From Trichoplax adhaerens (Eukaryota; Placozoa; Uniplacotomia; Trichoplacea; Trichoplacidae), in contig NW_002060961.1 of assembly GCF_000150275.1 (NCBI RefSeq), positions 682,568-746,567 of the forward strand: DNA of 64,000 nt. The letters are read 5' to 3'. The notes below the pieces were generated by a model. It had not been told where the DNA came from. It made no database searches and saw only the letters and a program-made list of their open reading frames with translations. The position numbers and the translations under genes are program-made. Within the stretch, counting starts at the first letter, position 1, and the number at the start of each line of letters is the position of its first letter. Below are positions 49,472 through 62,784 of this stretch, piece after piece.

Positions 49472-52400
49472 TTAAACGACATCATTATTATTTCCTTGCG
49501 GCATGACATTGGGTACCGGAATTTCATCATCATTAATAGCACTAGTCGAAGCCATGATGCGCTCTACTTGATAGCGTTCCTGTAATAAAATGGATAAAAT
49601 TTTACTTTTATAATAGCAATAGTAGAAGCATCATATAAATAACCAATTTCAAATGTTAGCTCGCCTTTCTCTCCGCTAAACGAACAGAGTATGGAACATC
49701 AGGTATAACACTTGCTAGGAAGTATTTTAAGGCAAATACTCCATGCTAATTGTATTTATGATAAAAATTGATGATATATTAATATCACTCTAATAAGTAA
49801 ATTGCCGAAAGTGAAGAAAAAATATGTAGACGTAAATTATAGTTAGTTATATGTATGGTGTATAAGTATACGCGTATGCTTGAACCATTTAAAGATTTTA
49901 TATAATTGATCAAAAATGGACCAATATACCATAAACGCTTACCTCAAAGGCGACAACAATCCACAAGGCTCGATCACTAGCAGTTTGGATATTGATATAT
50001 GTGGCAAATGATGAGGTAAAAGCGATTAAGAAAGCATTACTGACCACTCCAGCAATGTTCAAAAAGTTCAAAATCGGCATCCACATTCCTATAACGAAGA
50101 ATAACATTAATTGACATTCCAGCAGAACTGAACAATTCTAAATTGCTTTATTCTTTACGTATGAAATTGTGCTAAAAGATCAGTACTAGATTATTAAAAT
50201 AGTTACCAATATGCTGAGCCCGATTAGCAAGTAAACGGCGATCGTAATGCAATAAACGCCGACAGTCAATTCTCATGTCTACAGACATGATTAGTATAGC
50301 TAGTAATGGAGCCAGTGGAAATGCAGTAGCAAATAGCTGTATATATAACAAATAAAATGAAATTATTACTTTGATCTTAGAATAGCGATTTTAGAGCCTA
50401 AAATGCTACATCTATTTGCAATATCTAGAGAAGTCGATATAAAAAAGTTAATCAATTAAGTGGATTGCAAAGATCGTGGCTACTACATACCATAAGATAT
50501 CCATACATAAGAACTAGTTCATGAAGAAAAATCGAATAAATTTAGAGTTAACACATGAAATAGCTTATTTCAACTATATTAAAGATTTATTTTTATAGAA
50601 AGTAATTCATAACTAACTTTTTTCAGTATATTCGGACATTGTAAAATCTTCTGTTTTATATAAATAATATTCTTTTGCAAGAGCATTTTCTTCTACTTCT
50701 GGATGAATATCGCTTCCTTTCTTGGTACATTTGTTGATAAAAATTTGCTTTAGCCATCTGTTATAAAGAGATTAATACGTTAGAAGCTCTTAAGTTAAGA
50801 TTTGATGCATTGTATTGCATAAAACCAAAATTCATAAATAGAAGATACAATTAAACATACGGCAATATTATATCTCGGAAGAATTTTGGCATCGGCTTAA
50901 CTATGAGTAATACTGCCACTTGTATCGTCAATAGTGACATGCAATCATCATCAGTACCACAAGAATCGCGATATTGAGTGCCTAAATTGAACAGTCCAGC
51001 TCTCTGAATGTCCTATTAAATATGATTTGAAGAGCAATAGTAAGCATAAGTGGATTATTGGTACAGGTGGTCTTCGATATGGTAGTTATATGTAGGATAA
51101 CTATTTTAAAAGCTAAACGAGTTAAAGATTCTATTCTTATTCCGAAATAAGGCACTTTACCTTGCGAAAAAATGCAATATAGAAAAGTGAAGTATAAGAG
51201 TTGACAAATTGAAAGGCAAATGTCTTTAGAATTAACGAATCATCATATTCTGTTTGAGTACGATAATTCTCTAAAAATTGAATATGCGAACCACAATGAT
51301 CAGAATGGGGTTTTCGATCGCCATATTCATATTACTAAATAATTTGAAGCGGTAACACAATAGAGACTACTATTTTAAATTCCTACCCCAATCGTTCAAC
51401 CATTTTGCAATTTTTGAATAAATCTATGGCATGATATGAAAGATAATAAGATAAATAGGTTATTTTATAACCCATTTAGAGCTATAAAACAATCACTACA
51501 TTGAGAATTAAAATTCTTACTCGTCCTAGGATCATAATAGAAATAGTGTTCAATAAGCTTGAAGTTATGGAGAAAAACCAATTGCTATACTGAAAATTTA
51601 GCTGGCTATTAATTTTCAGAATGACACGGAAGGCAATAACAGCTGTAACACTAGCAATAACCAAGAAAACCTGAATAATTTATTGGTCAAGATAAAGGAA
51701 ATGTGTTATTCTCATCAAGTTAACTTAATTGATATATTGGATAAAGTGAAAGCGCAGAATTCTTATAAAATGAGCATTTATCATATACCATAAAAAGTAG
51801 ACAAACTCCAGATGCAAGAAGTTTCATAATTCTCTTCGATATTGGATAAATTGGAGTTTCAACGCCAGTTACCGGATCCTATCCAATTATTCGATATTAA
51901 ATTTTCGTAAATTGTTGACAATACATTGCTTTAGAGATTAATTAGTAAAATGTACCTTAGCAAGCTTAGTTCCATAAAATTCAGGCCGATTTGGTTCCTA
52001 CATATAATTATGTTATCATAATGAGCAGAAATGAAAGACTGATTTAGAATAGAAAAACTATCATCGGACATTTATCTATGATGTAGTAATAAATAATTTT
52101 CACGTTTGTTCCATTTAGTGCTATACTCGATAAAAAATTCATTGGGAGTAATATTACATATATGATAAGCTAAACGAAATGCGGTTCAAATATATAAAAG
52201 AAAATTGATAATTTTCAATGCTTAACGAAAATACACAACAAACTGGTTAGGTATCACCTAAGAAGGGATTTGTACATAGTATGATAACCTAGCTGTGAAT
52301 TTTGTTTTAGTGTAGTATTTTGTGTAGAATACGTTCTCGCTCATTTGAACGGGTGCTTGGCTAGTTTGCATGAGTACGATAGAGACGATATTAAAATGCA

Positions 52401-54900
52401 AAAGGATCTTTAGTCCTTACCCTACAATCACATATTCTATAAAATATTTATTTACAATGATTCTGTATAAGCATATAAAAGATATCGTTAGATTGTCAGT
52501 GTTTTGTATACTTTGCCAAATAGAACATACGCGTGATGTAAATAGGAATCACTTAAGCAAATGTCTAATTATAATTATTGCTTTACTGTTAGCAACCTAG
52601 TACAGTCATGTTGCGCAGCATGTTTTATATTAAGGATAGACATATAGATATCAAAATTTTAGTTATTTGATTTTTTTACCTGTAACTCATAATTGTTGAC
52701 ATCCCATTTGTAGGCTAATGTCGCGCACTTTCGTTTCCACATTTCAACAAAGATTGTACCTATAGAAACAATAAATGTGATTTTGATTAATTTCTGTTAT
52801 TTTGGTGTCGGTTTTAAGTTATATTGTATCTGGGTTAGGGGTGATCCAAACAAAATCGATAACTCTAGGTTACTTCTATAAGCTTATTATTCTTAATATT
52901 TACCCCAGATGCAAACTACTAATCCATAATAAGGGGTAACTTCATTATCGCAAGCTTTACTTAACCAAGTGTAATCAAGATTTGTACCATTTTTGTACTG
53001 CGCTATGTAGCTGCAATCAATGGATGAATATAGCAGAGAAAGAGCAATAAAAATGGTACATGTTTAATATTAGAATTCAGTATTGAAGTTCTACTTGAAA
53101 ACTAGCAATTCCGTAATGAAATAAATTAGCGTCTATTTTAGTAAAATACCTAAAGTATAGACCGTAAATCATGCATCCAGCGCCAAAGAGCATGGGTATA
53201 AATAATGATGAAATTAACAATCCTATGTAAGAAAAAAATTGGACGATTAATAAAAGATCTATCTATCTAAATAATAATTATCTGAGGATTAAAAAAGTAA
53301 CATTATACCTAGCCAAGCAAAGTAGAGGGCAATCTTTTCACCAAAATAATTGCGAATTCTCCATAATGGCTGAAATTGGAAACAACTTCCCCATGAACGA
53401 TATAATTCTTCACGCTCAGTATTTCCTATTTTACTCGCGACCTTTTTACCATTAACGAATGGATTATGCAAGACGAATGCATCCGAATATGCTTTTTGCA
53501 TGATTAAATATAATAGGCCTAAAGTAAATTCAGCAAATAAAGTTTGTTTAAGTAGTTTGCATGTGTTAGACGATGGTAGAATTCTTCGATATAGAAATTG
53601 TCCATATTGCTATACCCCGGCAATTTATCTTGTCTTCTGTATCAGCTCCTTGACGGATGTCCGTATTAATCAATATATTATGGACCTAAAGTTAAGCATT
53701 AATGTTATCGTAGTGAGATCGTTAAAGAAAATTTCTACCATACAATTTGTAGTCTAATAGTCTGAAATAGAAATCTTTTCATTAGCTACTATCCTTGTGC
53801 TTAACTAACCAGTAATGAACGAACAGAATTGCGAAAGAAGGATCTTGATTTTTCGACTCCTTCGAAGGCTTGCCTCTTATTCCATACAAATGGAGCGCTA
53901 ACATAATCCACTAGACATAAATTTACAACGTAATCGTTTAATTTATATCTAATAGAAATCGATTAATTTTATAATGGAATGATTTCAAAGTTTGTTATAG
54001 AGTTAACAAGGATAATGTATTTCTATAATCTCTCAATTATGTAGGAGATCAAAATGGTAGAAATTAATCAGTATTACAAACCTTGTTCATCAGTACGGAA
54101 GAGCCTACCAATGCAACCTTTTGGTTCCTCATTGATTTGTAACTAGAAGTTATCATGACATAGGATTAAATCAATATGGTATTAAAAATAAGATCGAATT
54201 ACCGGTAATGAGTTGATTAACCAACAGAAATCATATTTTTTTAACTGTATCTAACAATAAATCGTTTGATTCTGAATTTATTGACAAGAACAGAAAATAC
54301 TTATAAACTTGAAAGAATTGATAGTACGGAATGAAATTAATACTCTAAGAAATTGTGAATGTTATCAAATAGTCATTTACTGATAACTCGATTAGACGAT
54401 ACAGTATCTTGTTTTTAAGATTTAGCGCTTTTAGTAGCAACAATCTATTTGAAAATATAGCTTAGATACAAGGGATGGATAATAGATAAGAATAGACAGT
54501 TTACATGCATACTTACTCCTGCTAGATCCATTTCGTAATTGACTTTTTCCGCTTCTTTACCCATCCTTTTAAAAGGGCAATAGATTTTAACAAAATTGAG
54601 ATGTAAAACTTTCTCATACGTTACTTGTAAACCATCTTCTTGTAGTCTCTCTTCGAAAATTTGTCTCTGTTCAGCTCTTTCTACTTCTCTTGGATTGCTT
54701 GGATCGTCACAATCTTTATAAACTAAAACGTAATCAATGGGTCGTTCGGTCGGTTCTTCCAGTGAATAACTAGCAATTTCATCGTGGAATTCTGTAGCAG
54801 TGGCTACTTGAACTTGTGGTGGGGGCAGTTTTCCCTTACCATATGAGGACTTATCATATAATTTTTCAATATCGATGTTTTCTGTTGACTTTTTGGGCAT
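49472..54900 (-). CDS. Anoctamin (TMEM16 family) homologue, 19 exons
   Basis: Exons in transcript order: 54900-54517, 54142-54082, 53910-53806, 53518-53309, 53222-53150, 53010-52904, 52759-52680, 51997-51956, 51878-51789, 51670-51521, 51423-51387, 51270-51161, about 51012-50860, 50757-50618, 50513-50491, 50336-50207, 50088-49943, 49745-49665, 49579-49472; about 742 aa. The N-terminal cytosolic domain carries RPIDYVLVYKD, QIFEERLQEDGL and FVKIYCPF. The membrane core shows DYVSAPFVW, FGEKIALYFAWLGLL, GTIFVEMWKRK, NRPEFYGTKLAK, FQFVNSYTSLFYIAFFRK, FPLAPLLAIL and VVSNAFLIAFTS, ending near VIPDVP and ERYQVERI. Anoctamins are dimeric calcium-activated chloride channels or lipid scramblases of plasma or internal membranes. 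Relative to vertebrate ANO1/6 a TM7 glutamate is replaced by Leu510 and the TM8 E-I-R-L-D reads D-M-R-I-D. The last intron appears to use a GC donor (AAG|GCGAGC). Paralogue assignment is not possible by eye. Confidence 0.93.
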
Positions 54901-57900
54901 GATTTATACGTATCTTTAGGATGATTCGATTTTTTAAATTAATTTTTATCCTGGATAAATAATTTGATATAGACAAAGTTTTGTACAGGTGTAGTGTTAT
55001 CGTTTAGAAATAATTTTTCTCTTATAATTTTGATTCACTTACTAACATTACAGATGAAGAATAAGCAAAAATGGGTAGTTGTGTGAGTTTTTTCGTAATA
55101 CTGAATCAGTCGTTGTTATACAGTATGATATACAGTATGGCAATGTTTGAATAATAGATGACGATGCCGTCGTAAACAGTTTTATCAATACTATATCGGA
55201 CTAAATTATTCTATTGGTTTATCATGCTAATTAAAAATGTTATTATGTCGTTATTGTCAAGGCAATTTGTATTGATGCCCTGACTGAATTAAGAATATAT
55301 TGGTCATGTTGGCGTATGATATAGTATGATGTTTCAGTACAAATCTATCTAATATAGTAAAGATATACGGTATAGTATAGTAAATTTTCCACTTCAATTA
55401 AAAGTAATTATTGTTATTATGGTATCGCAATTAGGTTTTTCTGAAGTAGATACACCTTTCTATGCTAAGGAAAGTTGATTTTGCTATGATTGGCTTTTAT
55501 TTTGGGAAAGATTGATTTGAAAGCCTATTGATACTGATCAAAATTAAAAAATAGTGATTATACGCTTACGATATATTTACCTCTTGATACTAGTTACAGT
55601 ACTGGTTAAAAAATGGATATATTACAAAGTCTAATCATGGTTTGTATTAAATATAATACAGACCATCGTTAGTCGTTGTGTTCCTACTCAATACCACACA
55701 TTAAAGGCCATGAAGGCGAGTCCTGATGTATTTTTTATTAGCAGTATAGAATGTTAATGGATAAAATTACCACTTGTTACCTAGAACAATGTATAGGATA
55801 AACAAGGTTGCTCGTCGTATTAATATGCTATGAAAAGGGTTAATCAACGAGCTCGTAGCAACTTTCTTATTTTTTCATAAAGTCACTATTTTACGTATAA
55901 TAATAATTTTTAAATGGAGGTCCCAAAAATGTTATACTGTATCGCATTGGGCAAATCTTGCGGTATTTGGATTATAACCAAAGGTATGGATTTACGAGTC
56001 GATAAAATGTTCTCCTGACTCGAGCCATTCCTTTTTTATTCAAGTACATTGATATAGCACGTAGGAGATTGTGAGCCACTAATATACTTTATTTCTACTG
56101 TATACCATATAGAGAATATCTTCAAGTCAGAAATAGTCAAAATGTACTGTTGTGGCCAATCTACTGACGTATAAAAAGTGAATGGATCGCTAAGGAGTGC
56201 TATATTCAACTGTTAGTTGTCCCTATTTAGATATACGCGTCTGTGTACGTATTTTCATAACCAGCATCATTTTTATTATAGAAGATATTGACAATGTTGA
56301 TTGCTGTAGTAATGTACTGTAAATTAGAATCGTCATGATTGTTAATATCAGTCGTAAATGGTAAAAAAAAGTGATATCTAAAGTCTTTAAGCTAAAACTA
56401 CACGAATATTATAGAAATTCTTGCATCGACCCTGGATTTTAAAATGATATATAAACTGACGGAATACTAGTATGTCAGAGGAGAGACCAACACCTACAAA
56501 ATCAATAGTGGTCGAAGTTAAGAAGGAACTTCTTAACTTTGAACATACAGTACTGTAGATGTAGCTATGGTAACCATGATGATCATAATACCATTTAATA
56601 CGAATACTACTGTATTATTTACTGGTTCTATTGATTATCATGGATGGACGGCAATCAGCTTTTAATAGAAATTAGCGAAGTATGCTTTAGATTTGGCCTA
56701 CTGTTTATACCAGTTTCTACTCTACACAAGTATCATATATACGAGTTATATTATACACGTATTAGGATACCTGACAGTTAAAAAATTCCTCGCCAATCCT
56801 TCCGACTTTGGAGGGTTTAAATGACTACAATAATGAATGGAAAAATACGAGGTAGATATCCTATTCTACTTTGTCTGATACTTGTTACTAGCTGAATGCT
56901 AGCCGTACAACTTGAAATAGAATAATAATAATATTGGTCTACTGGATAGTATATTGATAAGTCTAAACAGTATATATCGCGAAGGGCGGGATGCCATCTT
57001 GTCCTACTCGTCTTGATTGCTACTGTACTGACAGGGCAATCGATGTCGTTGTTGGAAAATTCTGCATTGCAAACAGGCTGTTAGTCTAGAATAAATTATC
57101 AAATGATCAAGTGAGTAATATTAATATCGGGGGGGGGGGATATCCATAAAATCTTATTTATTTCATATTGAAAATTTTATTCAGCACCATGGTGAGTAAA
57201 ATGGTTACTGCTAGGCGAGCTTGATTATATCGATCGATTATTTGACATCCTCATACTGTGCTAGCAAAATATTGGGATCGTAGGTCACCTGTGTAAAACA
57301 GATGTCATCTATGAACAAAATGTTTGCAGTATAACGTCGAGATTTTATGATATTTTATTTCACACATTTGTCTACGGCGTTTAGAGCCGCTCACACATTT
57401 CAAAAGTCTCCTATCTACATCGTACTTAAGATGAAAATAAGAATATCAATCTATGAATAGAATACCCAGGCTATGGTAATTTACGTTCATGATCGAGAGA
57501 ATTTGGTTACAAGTTCTTGCTTAGAATGACCTTCAGCTTGAAACTTGTTGTATGCCAGCTGATATTGCACGATAACTGTGAGTTTTAGTCAATGGTAGAT
57601 TACTATGCATTGTGTAGTACTGTAGGCAAAGCAATACACGATTATAAAAGCCCTCTTCGATACTTTCATTTTACCCTTGTATATTATATTTTAATGGAAG
57701 GCTTGGCTTTTTGTCAACCACACACTACAAGAAAAAATGGCTGTTAACAACGAGTCAAATTAGCCGGCCGACTCGCTGGCTGGTCATTTCAAGTATACCG
57801 TCTACCTTGAACCGTACACTATACTGTCCTCCTGAGTCCAATACTGTCGTTAGCCAGCCCATTTTGGGCAATCATTAGTCGTCGCCATTCCCTTTCTTCC

Positions 57901-58418
57901 AGCTAAGAGAGAGATGATAGCCTATTTTAGGGGCAGTGACACGGATAAAAGCACCAGTTCTCATGATTCCATAGTGACTGCTCTGTTAGTCTGCCAAATA
58001 TAGCAATAAATGAAGATCAATCCATTTCATTTTTTTCAACAAAATGGCGTCAACAATTTTGCGAGGAGGAATCTTCTTTCCTTTGTTGATGTCTTACAGT
58101 GAAATCCAGACGCTTTCGGTTCAGCTTTGGACCGTAGATTACAGTACTTGCTACGGTACGGTATCGTACCGTGGACGACAAGACCGGAAAAATTTTCAGT
58201 ATAATTTTTTGCCTAGTCAGTGGCCATTCAATGTCCTCCATGACAGCGATGATGTTGAGAGTGGCGTCCATGAATTCAACTTGTTACGCTAATAGCGATG
58301 TTATTCTTGGCAAGGATGATCTATTAGAATGATAAGATGATTTATTGATTGCTGTTATTGCCAGAATTTCGGTTTCGCTTTCAGCTATTGGACGATATAC
58401 GCCTAGAGAGTGAGAATC
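54901..58418. promoter_or_regulatory. Upstream region shared by divergent anoctamin and USP38-like genes
   Basis: About 3.5 kb between two divergent start codons. The stretch is rich in short ATACAGTA/TACTGTA-type words (about 55100-55400 and 56500-56800), contains a G homopolymer of about 10 near 57129, and has overlapping frames at 58044-58292 on both strands that show no conserved motif. Promoters and 5' UTRs are inferred to lie here from orientation only. Confidence 0.45.
57128..57140. repeat. G homopolymer
   Basis: A run of about 10 or more G residues in otherwise AT-rich DNA between the anoctamin and USP38-like genes; its length may be uncertain in the assembly. Confidence 0.85.
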
Positions 58419-61400
58419 ATGGCCGCTGAATGTGCTCAATTATTGCAGAGTATTATCGACAGTCAACATGAAAGCGCAGTCAAACGCTCTGCTATTATAA
58501 CACTGTTAAATTATAATGCCAATAATCAACCATCTGCTGTGGCATCAATAGATGTATTGCAAGTTGCTGTCCAATGGTTTCTGTATACAGATATACCATT
58601 AAAGAATCAAATGGCGACAATCTTGTTGAAATTTATTGTTCAATCCGATATGGAATTTTGTATGCGTCAATTGATGAGCGCTCATCGTTTACAACAACTA
58701 CTGTTACAAAGTACCAATGTCGATCAACTTCGTATTGCACAATTTTTCCATTCTATTATGATGGTTATCAACCGTGTTGGTCATATTAAGATAGATCAGC
58801 AAGTATTAGAGGTATTGCTAGCTTGCATGATTTCTTGGGATAACATAGAAACGATTGTCAAAATGGCATCACAATTAGTCGATCATTGTCGTCAACAAGG
58901 TTATTCAAGCCAACTTTGTCTTGTTCTAGTGATGTGCATCGCTCGTAATCATCAACATCATCCTGCTAAGCATCACACTATACATACTGATACAACAACA
59001 GAAAATATTTTAAAGGTGATTGATCAAATGTCCAAGTTAATTGGCGTACTATGTCAAGATCAATCCATTGCTCTTCATTATACGATTACATCAATCCTAA
59101 GCTTAGCCATGTCCATCAATATCTCAATAACTATTCCTGACATACCTGGTGGCTCATTGCGTGATGCTGTCTTACGTTATTCACCCCTCAATCCATCGCC
59201 TTTCGTAGCTTATGCACTCAAGTATGTTTCAACGACGAGTATTAATCAGTCAGTACTAGACATCGCTAGACATACTGTTCCATTTCCTGATGCCCTACTC
59301 TCTTTAGCTGCTGAAAGATTACTGGACTGGATGGATTTATTACTGTCAAAATCAACTCATCTTGACGATGCTGCTCCTGGATGGTTAGCTTGTATACTTC
59401 AATTTTTTGTAACTATGATTGACCATGGTCGAGATAAAGTTATCGATAGTGTACTTCGAAGTAAAATTGATCAGGTTAGTTGTCATTTATTACTATCGGT
59501 TGTTATTGACATTGATTAAAAGGTAGTACAACATCATGATTTGTCAAAAAGCGATAAATGCTAGAATTTATGTCAAACATTTGTGCTAACTTTGCAAAAG
59601 TTGGATGCAAGTAAAAGTGGTTATATATTTCTTACTTTATAGATATGCCGCTGTCTCCAGAACAAACATGCATGCTCTTCAATGATACCCCTAGTTCACT
59701 TGATATTGTGCCGTCATTATCATTCTATTGATATTGTTTCCAAGGTATAATCTTTTACATGTAATGCCATAATTATGAAATTGGGCCTTATCTTTGGTCT
59801 AGGGAGAAAGAGCTATTACTTACATTATATATAAAAATAATTTTTTTCATTATTGTGTACTACTGTATTATGATATTGTTTCTATATGCTATTCCATAGC
59901 AGTAAATTTATTTATTTACACTTTGACATTATCAGCTGTTACTGATACAGTTACTCTGACTAGTTTCCCTAAGTTGACTTTTTAATTGCCAGGTCATCAA
60001 TCACTTTCTTTCGATATTGGATACACTCTATCAAGATCCTGACTTATTCCCATCCTATAAGAAATGTTGCCAAATCGTACATGCGCTATATTACTCTATT
60101 CCAAACTATCAAAAATTACTTAGACCAATTTTTAATCATACAAAGGTAATTTTATCCGATTGCAATGCATGCTAATATTTTTATTTAAGATAGATACGCA
60201 GCGACCATATCGATGGTTTACTTTGTACAAAAAAATTAAAGTATGAAGGTATCATTAAAATCAATTTCTCGCTTATTTTTTAATGTAGTATGTTCCTAAA
60301 GAAGAAGAATTAACATCTTTACTATCAGAATATGAGGTCGTTGATCGTGGAAGCTATTTAAGAAATCGATCGTTAATAATAAAGAAGATTGGCTTAGATA
60401 ATTTAGGCAATACCTGTTATATGAATAGTATTCTGCAGGTCCTATATATGATTGATGGGTTAGTCATGATTATACGTATAGCACTGACAACATGTACAGT
60501 ACTATTAGCAACTTTAATCATCACGCAGATAGAAATTGATAATGATAAAAAAATTGTTGATGGTGTTTGTTGTACTAAAAAATTTATATTTACGGTTTGA
60601 CATCTGTAGCTTTCGAAAATTTATCATTAGCTCTACATTTGATGGAAAGCAACCATTATTAATAGAATTGCAGAGATTATTCGTATATTTAACATTATCG
60701 CAGGTATGCTAACGTTCTATATTGCTAATAATTGCTTACGTTATCCTGATGTAACTATTGCAATCTCATGATGATGATTCAAGTTTATAGCTACAAATGC
60801 TGTTACCTACTAAAGAGATTTAACGTTTTGCTTGTAGAGGGAATCTATATGTCCTCGCGAATTTGCAAGATTATCACGCCCAAAATGGTTTCAAGAATTT
60901 GAACAACAAGACAGTTCAGAATTTTTAAAATATTTATTAAGTTCATTTGATAAAGAAGAGAAATTGCAAAATCGCAGTCGAAACGATATTCAACATTTCT
61001 TTCAAGGGGAATTTGTTAACCATATTAGGTGTAGAAAGTGCAACAACGTAATGCAACACAAAGAAGAATTCTTAGATCTTATGCTTGCGTTTGGTAATGA
61101 AAATGGTAAAGAAATATATCTGTATATATGTATATTTTAGCTAGTTGCAATCTATGTTTACTTTCTTTGTAATCATTGAACCTGATAATCTATAACAATA
61201 ATCAACTTTATTTAATGTTTCTTTTTATTTTGTTTAAAATACTTTTCTATTATTGGTTGATGGATCATAACTTCATTGACAGCGGATACATTAACAACCA
61301 ATGCTAATTCTATGCCAGATAAAGCAACAAGTAGCAATTCAACTACCGCCCATCGCAGTCTCAATAATTATTTAGATAACGATACTCATGTTCATACTGG

Positions 61401-62784
61401 ATATTCCTTGCAAGCTTTACTGGAGAAATTTTTATCTGAAGAGCAATTATTGGTTGATCAAGGCAATTCTTACTCTTGTGATCGATGTAATGAAAGTACT
61501 GATGCGGAAATTATGCGAACACTTACGAAATTACCACCTTGTTTAATCCTGTCGCTGCAAAGATTTTCTTACAATACTTTAACTCATAAGCGATCGAAAA
61601 TTTTTCGTAAGGTACACTTTCCTAATGAAATATCCTTACCATGTCACATGGCGGATCAGTCCAGTAGTAGTGAAAGTGATGATATGACGGAATTGTCTTC
61701 TGGAATATTGAAGAAGGAGGATCCATTGTATTCTATGTCTCAAGAATACAAATTGATAGGATATAATTTGCACTCTGCTGTAATTCATTCTGGTCTAACA
61801 GCTGATGGTGGGCATTACTACAGCATAGTTAAGACGCCTTTGGATTGCAATCGCCGCGATAACGTTCCTGTGGCTGAAGTTACTGACAATGGCTCTGGAT
61901 GGATAATATTTAACGATACTCATGTTCAATGTAATGATAATTCTAATGCATTAAACAATATCGGTCGTGATCACTTTTACGAGGTTGCGTACATATTGTT
62001 TTATATGCGGCATGATTTTCAAGTTGATGAATGTAATTCTCCTCATTCAAGGAACTCCATGTGTGGAGATTTGCTTATGAAGCAAGATTTAGTTCGCGAA
62101 GTCATTCTTGATAATGCAAGATATGCGCAGGTATTTGGAATTAAGAATTTACTCGTTAAATAAGATAAGATTCTATTACTTATTACATTGAAAATTATTT
62201 ACGAAGTAGAACTTTGTATTTATTAATTGCAAGTATCACGTAAAAAAGTTTCCATATTATGACGTATTGTTGATGCAAGTTCACTTCTACCTTAAAACAC
62301 TTTGCGTACATTCCGATAGAAATGAATATGTAATGAAATTTTGAAAATTATTGTCATTAATTGTCTAATCTTACTTAATTGGTAATGCAACGATAAAGTA
62401 TCTTACACGTAACGGGTCTAGCTTAAATTATTTGAAAATGATTAGTTACTTTGAGCAAGAGTAGTACTTTATATTGCATGCATATTCCATGTAATGAATT
62501 GACTAAATCAGATTTATCGGTGTAGTTGTTCATTTACTAAGAACGGTTGTGATAGCTTATAAAATTTTTCCTCTGATTTTTTACATTTTAATTGAATAAA
62601 TAACGGTTTATACTGTTGACAATGAATAATTTTTAAATACTAATAGGAAAATCAGTCCAAGAAATCGGAGAATATTACCAAATTAAGGAATCTGGGTCCC
62701 GATGATAATAATAACGACGATGCTGGTTCATCTGGTAGTAACAACCGAGATTATGACATTCCTATAAATCGATATATATACTAA
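58419..62784 (+). CDS. USP38: Ubiquitin-specific protease, USP38/USP35 type, 7 exons
   Basis: Exons: 58419-59474, 59993-60145, 60289-60458, 60610-60703, 60838-61105, 61283-62130, 62647-62784; 2,727 nt, about 908 aa (human USP38 is about 1,042). The N-terminal 400 residues are helical and repeat-like, as in the USP38/USP35 subfamily. The catalytic domain has the Cys box GLDNLGNTCYMNSILQVLY (catalytic Cys446), EQQDSSEFLKYLL, zinc-type pairs RCRKC and SCDRC, LQRFSYNTLTHKRSKI, and the His box GLTADGGHYYSIV (His758) followed by WIIFND (Asn791-Asp792). All catalytic residues are present, so it should be an active cysteine deubiquitinase cleaving isopeptide-linked ubiquitin. The second ATG-like start was chosen: GTG at 58410 is not a start, ATG at 58419 is. 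The last exon adds a polar Asp/Asn-rich tail not seen in the human protein. USP38 versus USP35 cannot be separated by eye. Confidence 0.9.

Noticed and set aside
58044-58292. Plus and minus frames before the USP38-like start
   Set aside because: They overlap each other on opposite strands and lack motifs; likely promoter or 5' UTR sequence.
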